NCBI RefSeq assembly: GCF_963678635.1 | Contig: NC_087071.1 | Coordinates: forward strand, 10,803,088 to 10,867,087 | Origin: Symsagittifera roscoffensis | Taxonomy: Eukaryota > Xenacoelomorpha > Acoela > Convolutidae | Length of the DNA: 64,000 nt | Reading direction: 5' to 3' | In this document: positions 19,481-31,589 of the stretch, one piece after another | Position numbering within the stretch: position 1 is the stretch's first letter | Layout: each line of letters begins with the position of its first letter | Made by a program: the position numbers and the translations under genes | Notes under the pieces: generated by a model | What the model was told of the DNA's origin: nothing | What the model saw: the letters and a program-made list of their open reading frames with translations, nothing else | The model's database searches: none

Positions 19481-22400
19481 ACTGTTGCCATACTTCATTG
19501 CTTAAATGGAGGGCCTATAAAGCTGTTTAAATTTTTTATCGAAACAAGAAATTGATCAATTTTTTAAATGACCTTCCCTTTTTGCCCTTCAAAAGGAAGT
19601 TGCCTTCTTTTAACAAAAGGGTTCGTCTCCAGATTTTTCTGATTTTTCCTCTGAAGTTCATATAAAAAAAATCTGTTCTGTTCCAAATGACTTTTCTTAT
19701 TGTCAATTGCTGCAAATTGTGTGTGCTTGAACAGGTGGACCATCTTTTACCGAGATTCAGTGCTATCCGCATTTCCGAAAAGGCTAAATTGGCGGAAATT
19801 GTACTGCACTGCACTCTGTAGCTTGCCCCTTCTGTCACTGCTCTAAGGGCTGTATCGCTCGCTCTGAAGATCGCAAGAATTTCCATTAGTGATTAAATTC
19901 AGTTCCATAAAAATCCAAAAAGAGAGAGTTCTGTATGACCAGAAGGAAACCAAAAAGAAAGGGGATCTTCGATCAATCAAAACATTTTCTTATGATTTTA
20001 AAGTCTTTCTTTGCAATTTAAAGTCTTGTTATCACTAATTAACTCTCCAATTTCTTGCAATTTTCGATGGCTGAATCAACTGTCTCTCATTCTTAAGAAA
20101 TCACTATTTTAGCGCATTCTCACATGTATTGAACTGTTTTCTAACTAATATTGCGAACTGGGATCATTCATCAGCTATGACAACACTGTTTAAAAATTAA
20201 TACGCATGGCTAAGTCGTTCAAGCTAGCTAAACGTCTTTTCCATATCAACCCCAATCTAAGCTATGTTTACTAAACTAATTTCTGAAGATCTTGTTTCAA
20301 TTATCTTGTATTTCCCCTGCTCCCATGACCCTTGGAAAAAATCGTTCGGCGAAGAAACCGCTGCCCGTGGCAATCCTAAAATTCCTACGAAAAGCAACCT
20401 GTTTTAATTTCAATTCCTTAGCTCATAGGTATAAGCCGTTCCTTTCCCTGGGTCCAATAATTTTAAAAAACTACCACCCGAAATCCAATGGAATATCCTA
20501 TTTCTTCAAAAAAAATTAGTGTCCTTATTCCCATTCCCTGCGTATGTATGAGCTAATTATCCTGCAACTACTTCTCTGTGTTCAAATCTTAATCCCATTA
20601 TTACCATATTTGAAAAGCAAAGTTGGACTCAAGGCTTGCAAGTCCACTCTTAATCAATCCACTACTCAAGTTTTGCAATGTTTAACTATATCCCTGTCAG
20701 CCTCTGCTTCACTTTCTAATAGATAAGTTCAATCCCAGTTATGCGTCGGTTGACCGGTTGCGATTCTTAAATGATTAGTACTGAGAAATATCCCACTTTT
20801 CAATGTTTTGTTTGGGGGTTTTCTATAGAAAGTTAATGCCCAATGGTAATTTACAGGTTATCCCGGTGTCAACCCGGGTCAATCTTTTTTTTTGGTCTTT
20901 AGATCCCATAGCAGTCCTACTCGCCGATTTTCTTTTATATTCCATTACTACTTCCCAAGTTATCCCGCTTCGAAGGTCTCAATTTTCCTGTTGGAGGGCT
21001 ATTATCACCGGAAGGGGTCGTCGGAAGGATTCGGGTCGCTGGAGTTCTTTCAGGGGATTGGTATCTAGTGTATAGCCGCCGTAAAAGTGATATGCCTGCG
21101 TTCGAATTTTTGCATAAATCGCCCAATTCCGTCCAGGTGGTATTTTCCGCAAGAGCTAATACCTTCCGTTCTAACCCTGAGAATCGGTTCAATTTGTGAC
21201 TAACAACGTATTTAGTCATTATCTCTCGTTTCGGTTACCTGGTTAAGTGGGGCCGAGAAACGGCTTACGAAAGACCGGAGTGGGGACATTTTACATAGAG
21301 CAATTGTCAGCGCTGTCTATCTGGAAGTTTTTGTTCTCCAGGTCTGCTAAGGTTGCATGTGTTCCTTAATAGAGTAATAGGGATGATCAACATAAGAATT
21401 GTTGAGTTTCTCCTGCTGTTTTGACCGTATACCAAAGTGTTTTGACAAAGTGTTTATAGCTCTTCTTAATCATGGGCAACAGGATGATTTTCGAGTAGTT
21501 GTTGTCTTATATTGGACTGATTTCTCGGACATTTCCTATAGGCGCTATGAAGATGATCCGGGTTGAAGTTTTCGGATTCTAAACCATTCTACAAAAAAAG
21601 TTACATCTCTTATCTTAATACATGGGTGGCTGGTACAATTGCTTAGATCTCCAGGAAGTAAAAAATTTCCTTGTGAGTTCACCTCGTGCACGTGCTCTAT
21701 GAGGGCTATAAACGTCATTGGAAGGGGCGAAGCTGTTGTTACACTTAAATCGAGACTTAAAAATCGGTTTTTCGGAAAGTATCAATAATGACGTAAAAAC
21801 CTGAATTTTCTCTAAATTTTGTTTGTTCTGATTTGTCCTGATTTGTTTGTACTGATTTGATTGCCCTGATTTGTTGAAAATAACTCAACTGGGCAATTTA
21901 ACTAATGTAGCGCTCAATTCCAAACCTCTATGAAAGCAAGGTGATGCTGTTCACAGCAAATTTGCTATTTGTCAATATTACAGTAGAATCCAAAATTTCT
22001 ACACAATTCTTAGATTTAAAGTGGCGAGTTAACAGTTTTTGAACACTTCTCCTGGGTTACTTTACGAGGGCTGGGAAATTGAGAAAGATCCATCAAAAGA
22101 AATGAACTAATTTCCAGGAGAAATTATATATGAGCTCCATCAAAGTTATATTACAAAAAATCATCAGAAATAAAATAACCACGGACCTACTACGTTCATA
22201 GAATCTAAAACAGCCCAAACAGTTATAAAACAAAAATAAGCACTGTTCTTTGTCGCTGGAAAAAATGAACGAAAGTTGATTCTGATCGTATTGAAAACTG
22301 CAATTCTCTAAAGTTCATCTTAATGGAAAATCAAAATATCAGTCACTTCATATAGTTAACATTAAGTAAAAGCTCAAAGTTGGTCTTTTATAATTAGCAT

Positions 22401-22698
22401 GGTCTTTGCAGCATCACAGAATCAGACATGAAAACGCATAAAATAGCAATGAAAATTGAATTTTTGAAAAGTGAAAGGAAAAATGGAAAGAAAGAGCCCA
22501 AAAAATTGACCTACTCCGTGTGTCCAATTTTCAGCTGCACTTCGCTATAGGCTGTCCAGAATTTTTGTTTAGTTTGATCATGTTTCTTGAAGTAGCTGCT
22601 CACTTTCTGGTATTCTTCCTTGGACGTGGGCGCGAAAAGTTTGGCTTCCCTAAAACAATGAAGATGTGATACCACAGAACACTTAAGAATGTTTTGCT
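19481..22698. other. Unassigned region
   Basis: About 3.2 kb without a supported gene. The part at 20800-21300 is less AT-rich and has a 94-codon minus-strand ORF (21219-20935) that I do not recognise; it could be a relic of a retroelement or a host exon. The rest is AT-rich with short chance ORFs. Confidence 0.35.
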
Positions 22699-23251
22699 GG
22701 CTCGTTTCCACTTTCCCACCCCCCTCGTAAAATTACAAAACAAAACTGTTCAAAAATTGTTCACACGGCATTTTTCATGTAAGAAAAGATGTAAAAAATT
22801 TGTTCACCTGTTCACGCTGACACGTTTGATACAGTTCCTAACATGAAAATTTTAAATAGACTATCAAATAATGAATTTCAAAAAAAATAAAGGGGAACTG
22901 GAAAAGATTCTTTTTGCATCATAAATTATGGAATTAGATCATCTGAATTTTTGTCCCGGGTCAAAGTGCGCAATATAAGTTCCAATTTCCTTTTCGAGGC
23001 CGTCTTTGATAAAAAAAAATTGTCTTTCGCGGCCAGATTATGACTCTCCACGCAAGATTTTGAAAAATTATTTTGAAAATAGTCCTACGTTGTCATAATG
23101 CAATGAAAAATTGCACGATGATTTTTTAAATACTGCGAACACTTTTGTTCTTCATACCTTACCTCGTGACGTCAGACTTTTACTCATAACAGCACGAAAA
23201 TAAAAAGGAAAATGCAAAACTTGATTAGTGGGGGGAAAGTGGAAAAGAGTC
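22699..23251. mobile_element. Non-autonomous TIR element, 553 bp
   Basis: The ends are inverted repeats: GGCTCGTTTCCACTTTCCCA on the left, and on the right the complement reads GACTCTTTTCCACTTTCCCC. The ends resemble those of the MITE family at 43316-45045. No target duplication is visible. Its left part (22699-22840) recurs inverted at 41815-41960. Confidence 0.45.
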
Positions 23252-23829
23252 TTTCTAGATTTTAATCCTGGTAAAATTATTTGTTCCACCATGGCTAGAT
23301 TCGACCTCCGACGTTTTTTTGAGATTGCTTCAGTGGAAAAAAAGACACTTAGGAAACATCATTACGAGGCCAAACTGTGCACTGCATACGCGCATATTTT
23401 GATGTCTTGTTTTCCCTGGAATCCAGAGACAATTATTTAAAGATGGTCCAAAAAAATGGATCCCACCTACAAAACTTCGCCGGCTGCGCGTACAAATACG
23501 TTTACGAAAAGTTTGTCGGCAATGCTTTTTGTCGCGGTTTCTTGATACCGCAGCTGTTCTTGATACTAAGGATTCTACAAAAATGCAAATGATTCCGCAA
23601 AATTATGTGGAGTCCTCAAACTTGTTTGTTACTGAACTAAACCTGAACTGTAAGCTACTAAGCAACTAAAGACCAGAGCTGGAATTAGTTGTTACCAGAA
23701 CTGTTTGTTACCAAACAACTATGTACTTGATCTGGAATTTCTTATGGAACCAATCACCAAATTTAATCATTATTTGGCGTTATTGTGATATCAGAATGAT
23801 TTCAAATCATTATTTTTTTGAAATGAGAT
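23252..23829. other. Repeat-derived DNA
   Basis: The stretch 23360-23460 is a diverged direct relative of 41105-41210 (shared CATTA-GAGGC-AAACTG and GGA-TCCAGAGACAA blocks). Only chance ORFs. Confidence 0.35.
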
Positions 23830-24110
23830 GGTTGGGGTGAGAGGTGGAATGAGATGGAAAGAATTGAGATGAAAGGAATTGGCTAGAAAAGAAATCGAAA
23901 TGACATGCATTGAGATCGACGTTGGTTGTAAGGCTAGAGTTCAGATCGATTCTGGCATGAATTCAGATCGAAGTAAAAAGATGCCAGGAGTTGAGATCAA
24001 ACTTGGAGGTAAGTTATGGGCAGCAATTGAGATCGAAGTTGGCGGTGAGTTGGTAGGTAATGAGCTCGAAGTTCAGCTAGAAGCGCAGTTGTTACCAGTA
24101 AATTAGATTG
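23830..24110 (+). repeat. Purine-rich degenerate minisatellite
   Basis: Irregular repetition of GAGATGGA-, GAGATCGAAGTTGG- and CAGATCGA-like words at roughly 12-30 bp intervals. The 75-codon ORF across it reflects the repeat composition. Confidence 0.45.
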
Positions 24111-25079
24111 ATTTAAAAAGCTGTTCTTTATACCAAATTTGCTTAGATTTCGCAGAATCCGACTACAATTTGCGGTTTCCGTTCACATGTGCTGAACTCG
24201 AAACAAATCATTTTCACTATACATGTATTTTATTATTCGTTTCCGGATTCCACATCTGCTGCGGATTCCGTAATTACTAATGAAGATTCACGAATCCGCG
24301 TAATTTCGGGGCAATTTAGAGCGGTGTATTTTTTAAACGATTTGTTTTTGGAATCCAAAACAGCAAGCAAGACCAAAGCTAAATGGCAAAGATATGGATT
24401 CTGCAACGAATTTAATTTTGGACCTTCTCGGACACAGCTTACAACTCACAAAAGCACAACTTGATTCGTAAAGATGTAATTGAGCTGACTTGGCAGTTTT
24501 TCATCCGGTGGTATTAGAAATGCGAAGTCTTTTGACCTTCTCCGCTTATAATTTTATTCAACATTCAAGAAAGAACTTGTCTAAATTAAATCGGACAACT
24601 TGTTAACTCAAAATTATCATGGTGTGCGTTGTTTTTAATTTCTAGCAGAGCTGTACGGATAGCAATTGAGTTAAATCAACAATCGTGATCGACAATTTTG
24701 CCATTTTAGTCGATTGTAATTACACTTTGAGACCACGCAACCGATTAAAATCCACTTTTTTCTTTTAGTTGTTGAGAAATTAAAAAAATTTCTATCCACT
24801 TGAAATCCTTCATGATAGATTCTACTAGATTATAATCGCCATGAACTATTTCCTTTTATCTCTAATTTTTGCAGTTCCTCGGCATTACTCTTGGATTCTA
24901 AACCTACTCGTTTTTAATTAAGTTGTGCAAAATCATGTCTCTCACACTTTGAACCGTATTTTCGTTTTCAATACCTGATTTAAATACGCCTAAAGCTAAA
25001 TACCTCCAATTGAGACTTCGAAAATCTAGAAACTATGGTCAATTTATGATTAAAACCAAAAAATGACCTTTTCGTCTAA
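24111..25079. other. Unassigned region
   Basis: Contains GCGGATTCC words (near 24258) seen in several places of this window, but no gene I can support. Confidence 0.35.
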
Positions 25080-25440
25080 TTTTTTCCAGAACTTCTGAGT
25101 TCAATTTAAAGGGCCAGTCCGTTGTTCTCAACACAGATAACCAAATAAGCCAACTACTGATTTTGAGGACACCCAGGGATATTCTTCGAGTGCCTGTGTC
25201 GGCGGTGTTATTTCCACTGGAAACATGAAACCACTGATCAACCTTGGTTGCATCATAAATTTCTGTAACTCGTGGCTGTATACGTAAACTTTTCGAAATT
25301 TCATTTCTCAGGGCTTTGCAGGTTTTAACTTTAAGATGGACCGCGAGTTGTGATGCCTCCAGCTCCAGCTTTGGAATTGATTGAGTTTTTATGGGAACCT
25401 TTTGTTTTGAGATAATCCGAAAACAAACGAATTTCTTGTT
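25080..25440 (-). pseudogene. Decayed BEL/Pao Pol fragment (RNase H region)
   Basis: On the minus strand one frame reads the BEL/Pao signature IPKLELEA followed by a run matching the LASRLRDDI region. A later segment with VDQWFHVSS and DTGTRRI aligns with IDQWFHVLS and DTGTRGI in the plus-strand BEL/Pao element at 36060-36130, and RTTDWPF aligns with KTTDWLF there (36180-36200). There are internal deletions and stops. It is a second, older BEL/Pao remnant in opposite orientation; I could not delimit its ends or find integrase beside it. Confidence 0.65.
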
Positions 25441-28400
25441 TCTAGAGAATCCTTGATTCTTCCACGCAGAAAATTTACGGCGCAGTTGACTTTCTGTGAG
25501 CTGTCTCCGAATTGGCGAAGCTCAGCGCGATGAAATGAGCCGGTAAATTAAGTTCGTCGGCTTTTCATCTGCCCCATGTAGGCAAATCAGAAAGCCAATC
25601 AAAGAATTTTTACTTGATGTTATCAGGGAAAAAGTGGCCCCATTTTCGCCATGTAATTGTCATTTGTTCTTTAAGAAAAGATGCTATCTGACGCTGTAGG
25701 CTGCGACTGAGCCTATCGGATCGAAAACTGATTAAACAAAATTAAGCACTGTGCGCTGAATTACCGTACGGTTTAATTCCTGATCGATTTCCTAACCAGC
25801 AACAAGAGTATTCCATTTTAGACCGAGAGCATGTTCGAATTAATAAAACATTTCAAACTTTCTTAAATACTAGCGGTGGCTGCGTTTTTGGCGGTGCTAA
25901 ATCGCTTTCTATCTTTATTACGCTGCTGACGAGTTATTTAATTTAAGAACTCATACATCATTTAGTTAACTTATCAGATCTACCTTTATCCTATACACGC
26001 CGTCTGGATCTTCAAAGGAATCCAGATAGTCTTTCACATAAAATGTATGAAAGTCAGCAGAAGCTGCATCAGGAAACATCGCTTGACTGTCAATGGCGGA
26101 TCGTTTTAATGCATAATTTGCACAAGTGGACAAGATTATCTCTGGCCAAATATGTGTTCAGTGTCTTGCTTCAGAACCATATTTAAAATGGGGTCCTCCC
26201 GCCACAATTTGAACAAAGAGATGCTTGATTTTTTCGGTAGAACACCATTTTGGTGGAACATTCCCTCGATTTTCGCTGATACAGCATGTTAGTTCTGTCT
26301 GAAACGTAAGAGAATAACGTCGAGGTTTTGAAGCAAGCCATTTTCCTGTAAACTCAATGTACCATTCAGCACACGACAAAGTTTCTAGGTTCCTTCACCT
26401 TGGGAATTAGATGCTAAAGTAAGAACTACTCACGATCAGTACGGTTACTTGTACCAATAGGCGGAATGGTGACGATGTAACCTTTATGGTGCTCCAAAAC
26501 TGTTCTTTTGAGGTTGGATCCCTGTCAGAGCGCTATCCTAGCAACTTCATTTGGACGAGTGCTCAGAAAGAGTCATTTTGAATGATGATGTTATTCTCAA
26601 ACCAGAGCATTACCATTGAGTACTTCGAACCAATATGAATTGTAGAGGGTTCTACGATTTTTGATATCCATTTAACCGATACTGAACCCAAACTTTTTTT
26701 TCGCTTCTCAGCCTCGTATTTTTATTTCAGACCAAGATTTGGCCTGTTGTTGCAATTCGATATCGTCAGTATTGATTTTGCAAGAGAAAGATACGAATTC
26801 TGATATTGCAGAAGAAGACCACTTAGAAAACAACCTATAGCCAGGCGAACGGCAACGGGTGAGAAGTTATCATTGCCTTTACAGATAACAAGTTCTTTTT
26901 GCGTGGAAAGAATCTACATCAAAATATTTATACACGTTAGGTTTAATCGGAGCGAAATACGGACTTTTTCGTGCCATCTGGCATCATTTATAGTGTCTGT
27001 ACGTACTTCCTGGATATCTTTTACAGAAAACCTTTAATACGAATGTATACTTGTTATTATCAAAAGTGAAATAAAGTTTCATTTTCACTGGCATGCTTTT
27101 AACTACTCTCGTAGTGTTAATGCCATTAAGACGAGCAGTATGCTTGTTACAATCGAGCGGCGAAATAGATTTTCATGTGATTCAAAAATGGCTCCGAGCG
27201 CTAGCACAAAATGTGACATTTTTCGAAAAAGACGCCACTTGAAGTTTTAAGATTTGTACTAAGATTTGCTATTTCAGTTGAGAGCTGACATTACAAACTG
27301 CACTGTTAGTGTCAATTTGTTCTTTGATTTTGCTTGGTTGACCACTGTTAAACAGTTTGACGGGTGTTTTGCAAGCTTGACTAGGATTGGTTTCTATTGC
27401 CTCATCGTTGTAGGCACTGGATAAGCAGTATTTTTTAGAAAAAGGAATTAATTATACTCGATTCGCTCCATGAATCGAACCATTGTGAGAAGACGTGCAG
27501 ACGTCGATAGGGCATTTTTTGCTTTTTAAGAGTTGGCAGAAGCTGTGACTACCCTGCAAACACGATGAAGACAGTTTAAAATTAAAATAGTTTGTTCTCC
27601 TTTGCGAATTTAGCCCGCTGACCATTGTGCGTTTCTCTTGAGAACAGTGCATTTCCATAAAACTTGTTTGCTTTGCATATAGCGCACGCAGGGAATTGAG
27701 ACGTTTTGCCTAATTCAGTGCTAGTAGCGAAGATTTGGTAAAACTCCGCTGTTTACTTGGCTCCTTCTAATTAGGCTTACCGGGCTTTGATCTTAACTGC
27801 TCGTGTGCTTGCTTTTTTTCTGTGAACCACTCCATAATAAAGATTGAAGACGGACGGTTCCATCTTCGTTTCACGACTTTTATAGAACTTGATTCCTACA
27901 AGCTAGCTAGGAGCGTAGCATGGGCCTTAAAAAACGAGGAAGTGTTTTTTTCAAGTCTTCCTACGGCAAAGATTTAAATACAGCTCCTAGGCTGCCTAAT
28001 ATGGAGGATAAATTGATCATGATCTCCAAATCATCAAAGAGGAGAAAAAATCAAAACATATGAGCAGCACCATGGTGAGCTGACCGAACTAACGTTCCAG
28101 CGTCAAAAAGCTCTTTTTATAAGACCTGACTGTGTGTGAAATCAGCAATTTGCCGTTTTGGCCGCTTTTAAACAAGTCGGTTTGTCGTCGCATGTTAAGG
28201 GACTACAATAGTTTGTAAAAGTGAATTGATCAAACCATTCACACAAATTCAAAAGGTTGCAGTCATTTTGCGACTACTTCAACTTCGGCAAAGTGTCTCT
28301 CCTCTTGGAAACTAGAATATCGGCTAAGTCTTTGATGCTGATGGGCTTCTTTAAATCAATTGATTTCTGGCCTTCCTTGGGTAGATCGGATTTCAAGCAA

Positions 28401-28684
28401 AAATTTTCTTTAATGAAATCGTATTTTGATTTTTTATTTATTCTCGCTCAAAACCAAGAACAGAAAAATTTAATTCTTTTTGACTGGAGTAGTTGAAATC
28501 ATTCGAACTGTATTAGCTACTTTTTGACTTAGCTGGCTTAATCATTGTTGCGAATTTTTGAGTGGCTGACGATTGGGCGACACTATATGTAAAGCTGATG
28601 ATTTATTTTAAGTTATGTAGTTAACACCTCTAGCAATAGCTTCAAAGTTCAGTTCTTAGACTTTAATTAATCACCCGCATCCAA
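25441..28684. other. Unassigned region
   Basis: About 3.2 kb of AT-rich sequence. ORFs are short and fit chance. No RNA gene or repeat array recognised. Confidence 0.35.
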
Positions 28685-28920
28685 GTTCAGGCGTAAGTAA
28701 TCCATTATAACGGATTATTATGATGATTTTTTAACAATTATAATTGATTATAATTACCAAAATTAGGTCTTTAAGGGATTTATAATTGATTAAAATCGTG
28801 ATATTTTCCAAGAGATTATAATATCTTATAATGGATTATAATTGATTATAGTTCTTACTAAAAACCCTTAAAATCAATTATAATCGATTATAATTGATTA
28901 TAATCGATTATAATCTCATA
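28685..28920. repeat. AT-rich hairpin array of ATTATAATCG-type words
   Basis: Many copies of (T/G)ATTATAAT(T/C) in both orientations, with a near-palindromic arrangement around 28830 (flanking blocks CTTTAAGGG and CCCTTAAA). The same words occur around 63170-63290 and 63510-63560. Confidence 0.55.
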
Positions 28921-28959
28921 TTTTCTTTAAACTTTTCTATACTTAAACTTTTAATCGTC

Positions 28960-30598
28960 ATCGTATGATAGAGAAAAATTTTATACATAATTTGGCACGA
29001 TGTTATAAATAATTCATTGAGCAAGGATATATCAAACAACGATAACCCACTTATACCAGAAAGTCTAATTGAAAGTTTAAAAGAATATAAAAACAAAATA
29101 TCAGAAATTATTTACGTACACCGTCGAAATATCCCCAATAGTTATGGACGTTTGGTTGAAACAGGCATATTAACCAATGATGTGACCAAACAATGTATCT
29201 CAAAAAGAAAAGCTAACGACAAAGAATTATTTCGTAAGCTTAAATTAAATCGTCCTCCGGCGTTTTTGGAAATGAAAATTTTGAGAATCATTACACGTTT
29301 TTTCCCTAATCTGTCTGGGCTGATCAATAAAGTTAAAAGTCGTCAACCAAGTTGAAGGAACAGAAAAACAGATAAGCATAAGATTTCACAAATGGCAACA
29401 GTCGAAGTATATTTAACTTTTGTAAGGCACTATAAATCTTGATTAGTTTTCTCTTCATTAGTTAAATTCATCTTTATGTTCAATCTTGTAGTTTGTTGCC
29501 CTTCTGTTCCGTAAGCAATGAGAATCGTGGGGGTCTTGGGAGGATCCTCTCATTCGCTATAGGACGCGGCTACTTGAATTGATTTTAGTTTTATTCCGTC
29601 AATCAACACTAAATCTTTTTGCTCTTATTTGAAAACAAAAACAGAACAATATTTCAAAATGGAGCTTAATCTCGACCAGAAGCTAAACAAAATTTATCTG
29701 GCCAGGAAAGAGTTGGAAACAAATTTTTTTCGAATACCATGCCAAAATTATGAAATATATAAGTGCGAATGATAGACCAGCTAAAATTGAAACGTACATC
29801 GCAAAATCTAGTATTTGCTTACAAAAAATTATAGAGAAAAATGATGAGCTTAAATCTTTGACTATATAGAGCAACGACTATGTAGAGCAACAACGCTGCT
29901 GAAAATATAATTCAACTGGAGTTTTACCTAGGTTCTATCGCTGCAAAAAAATGATGTAAAAGGTCTAGCTACAAATTACTTTCAAAATAAAACTCAAGAG
30001 GACCAGGTAGCAACTGCACAAACCCCGACGCCAAGCAAATCCGTCCGTTTTCAGAAACCTCTTTCACAGCGATCTAAGATTGCATCAATGACTTCGAGTG
30101 AGCGTCGAAGAGAAGCAGCCATTGCAAAAATTAGACGCGAGGAAGTTAGAACGCCAGGCAGAGGCTAAGCTCGTTTGAAAAAGCAAGAGATCCAGATTCA
30201 GTCGATGAAGGGTCAACTTGTACTTAATGTGGTTGTAGAAGAAAGCCGTCAAAAGCTAGCCGAAGCAACTATCGAAGAGGCTAAAAATCTGGAGGACGCC
30301 TCTGAAATCTGTGGACTTCGTCATAGCAGATCGAAATTGGCAATGGTCGTTCAGGAGAACCAAACGGAGGAAGACCGGACACGAAGTTGGGTGAACACTC
30401 AAATCGCAGCTCAGGAAGTAGAAATCTGAGCTGCGAACACTCAAACCGCTTTTCAGTAGAAATCTGACGATGATTTACAACTCTCAACCAAGTCCAAATC
30501 AGTCCGAAACCACGTGTATAAACTCAAAGAGGGGTAACGTCCCTCCTACACCAAAAACAAGTGTCAGCTTGCCAAATCCAAACGTAACCAAAATTATT
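28960..30598 (+). mobile_element. Truncated BEL/Pao relative (leader plus 5' gag)
   Basis: This 1.6-kb segment closely matches 30870-32540: leader with a small ORF, start of gag (near 29660), and the coiled-coil Gag region (30090-30430). Gag is cut after the point matching 32545 and joined directly to the LTR-like repeat at 30599. It looks like a deletion derivative sharing an LTR with the longer element, or a tandem duplication. Several stops and frameshifts are present. Confidence 0.7.
29017..29355 (+). CDS. Leader ORF of the truncated BEL/Pao copy (about 112 aa)
   Basis: An ORF lying before gag. The neighbouring copy keeps a related reading frame at 30920-31114 (ending early because of an insertion) that resumes at about 31150-31310. 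Shared stretches include KNKISEIIYVHR and LVETGIL. The track is basic at its end (KLKL..., NKVKSR). No family recognised; an extra ORF upstream of gag is not typical for BEL/Pao. Confidence 0.4.
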   Translation: MSKDISNNDNPLIPESLIESLKEYKNKISEIIYVHRRNIPNSYGRLVETGILTNDVTKQCISKRKANDKELFRKLKLNRPPAFLEMKILRIITRFFPNLSGLINKVKSRQPS

Positions 30599-30861
30599 GT
30601 CAAAATTTGTTTAAATTTCTATGTAACGATTTTACAACAATAGACTCCTTAAATTGATTGCCCTTAAAACAACCTTATCACTTATCACTCTCAATAGTGT
30701 TCATCATTGCTGCGAGTTCTCTACATCATTCCTTAAATGCATTACCATTATTTCTACAAAAACGCCTCGACGACAATTTCAAAGCAGTTCCAGGTTTAAG
30801 CTTTAACTTGAATGCAAATAACCGACAAAAGACTGTTCAATATCTTTTAAGCAACTCCCCA
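30599..30861 (+). repeat. Probable 5' LTR of BEL/Pao element
   Basis: A 263-bp TG...CA segment that recurs at 39942-40201 on the same strand, flanking BEL/Pao gag and pol. About 10-15 percent diverged from its partner. No clear primer-binding site follows, so the LTR call rests on position and termini. Confidence 0.55.
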
Positions 30862-31589
30862 AAACGTATGATAGAGAAAAGTTTTATTTATAACTTGGCA
30901 TGATGTTATAAAAAATTCATTGAGCAAGCCTAGTTCAAACAACGATAACCCATTTATACCAGAAAGTCTAAATGAAAGTTTAAAAGAAACTAAAAACAAA
31001 ATATCAGAAATTATTTACGTACACCGTCAAAATACCCCCAATATTTATGGAAGTTTGGTTGAAACAGGCATATTAACCCTTGATGTGACCAAACATTTAA
31101 TCTCAAAAATTTAAATTTTTCCAACTCTTTCCTGGCAAGAGTTAAAATGACAAAGATTTAATTCGTAAGCTTAAATTATTTCGTCCTCCGGCGTTTTTAG
31201 AAAAAAAAAATTTGATAATCATTCGACGTTTTTTCCCCAATCTATCTGAGCTTATCAATAAAGTTAAAAGTCGTCGACCAACTTCGAGGGAAAAGAAAAA
31301 CAGATTAGCATAAGATTTCACAGATGACAACGGTTGAAGAATATTCAACTTTTGTTAGGCCTTATAAATCTTGATTTGTTTTTTTTCCATTAATTAAATT
31401 CATCTTTAAGTTCAATCTTGTAGTTTGTTGTCCTTCTGTTTCGCAAGCAACGAGAATTGTAGGGGTCTTGTGAGGATCCTCTCGTTCGGTATAGGACGCC
31501 GCTACTTGAATTGGTTTTAGTTTGATTCCGTCAATTGACACTACCTTTTTGTGCTCTTATTTGAAAACAAAAAAATAAATATTTCAAAA
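30862..31589 (+). other. Leader of the BEL/Pao element
   Basis: Contains the interrupted leader ORF (30920-31114 and its continuation to about 31310). A 21-bp inverted copy of early gag sits at 31119-31139, exactly where this copy's ORF breaks. Confidence 0.45.

Noticed and set aside
20935-21219. 94-codon minus-strand ORF in a less AT-rich patch
   Set aside because: Could be an exon or a gag relic, but I see no motif, signal peptide or splice sites, so it is only mentioned in the regional entry.
29683-29874. Hydrophobic minus-strand ORFs near 29.7 and 31.6 kb
   Set aside because: They are antisense to BEL/Pao gag and appear twice only because that segment is duplicated.
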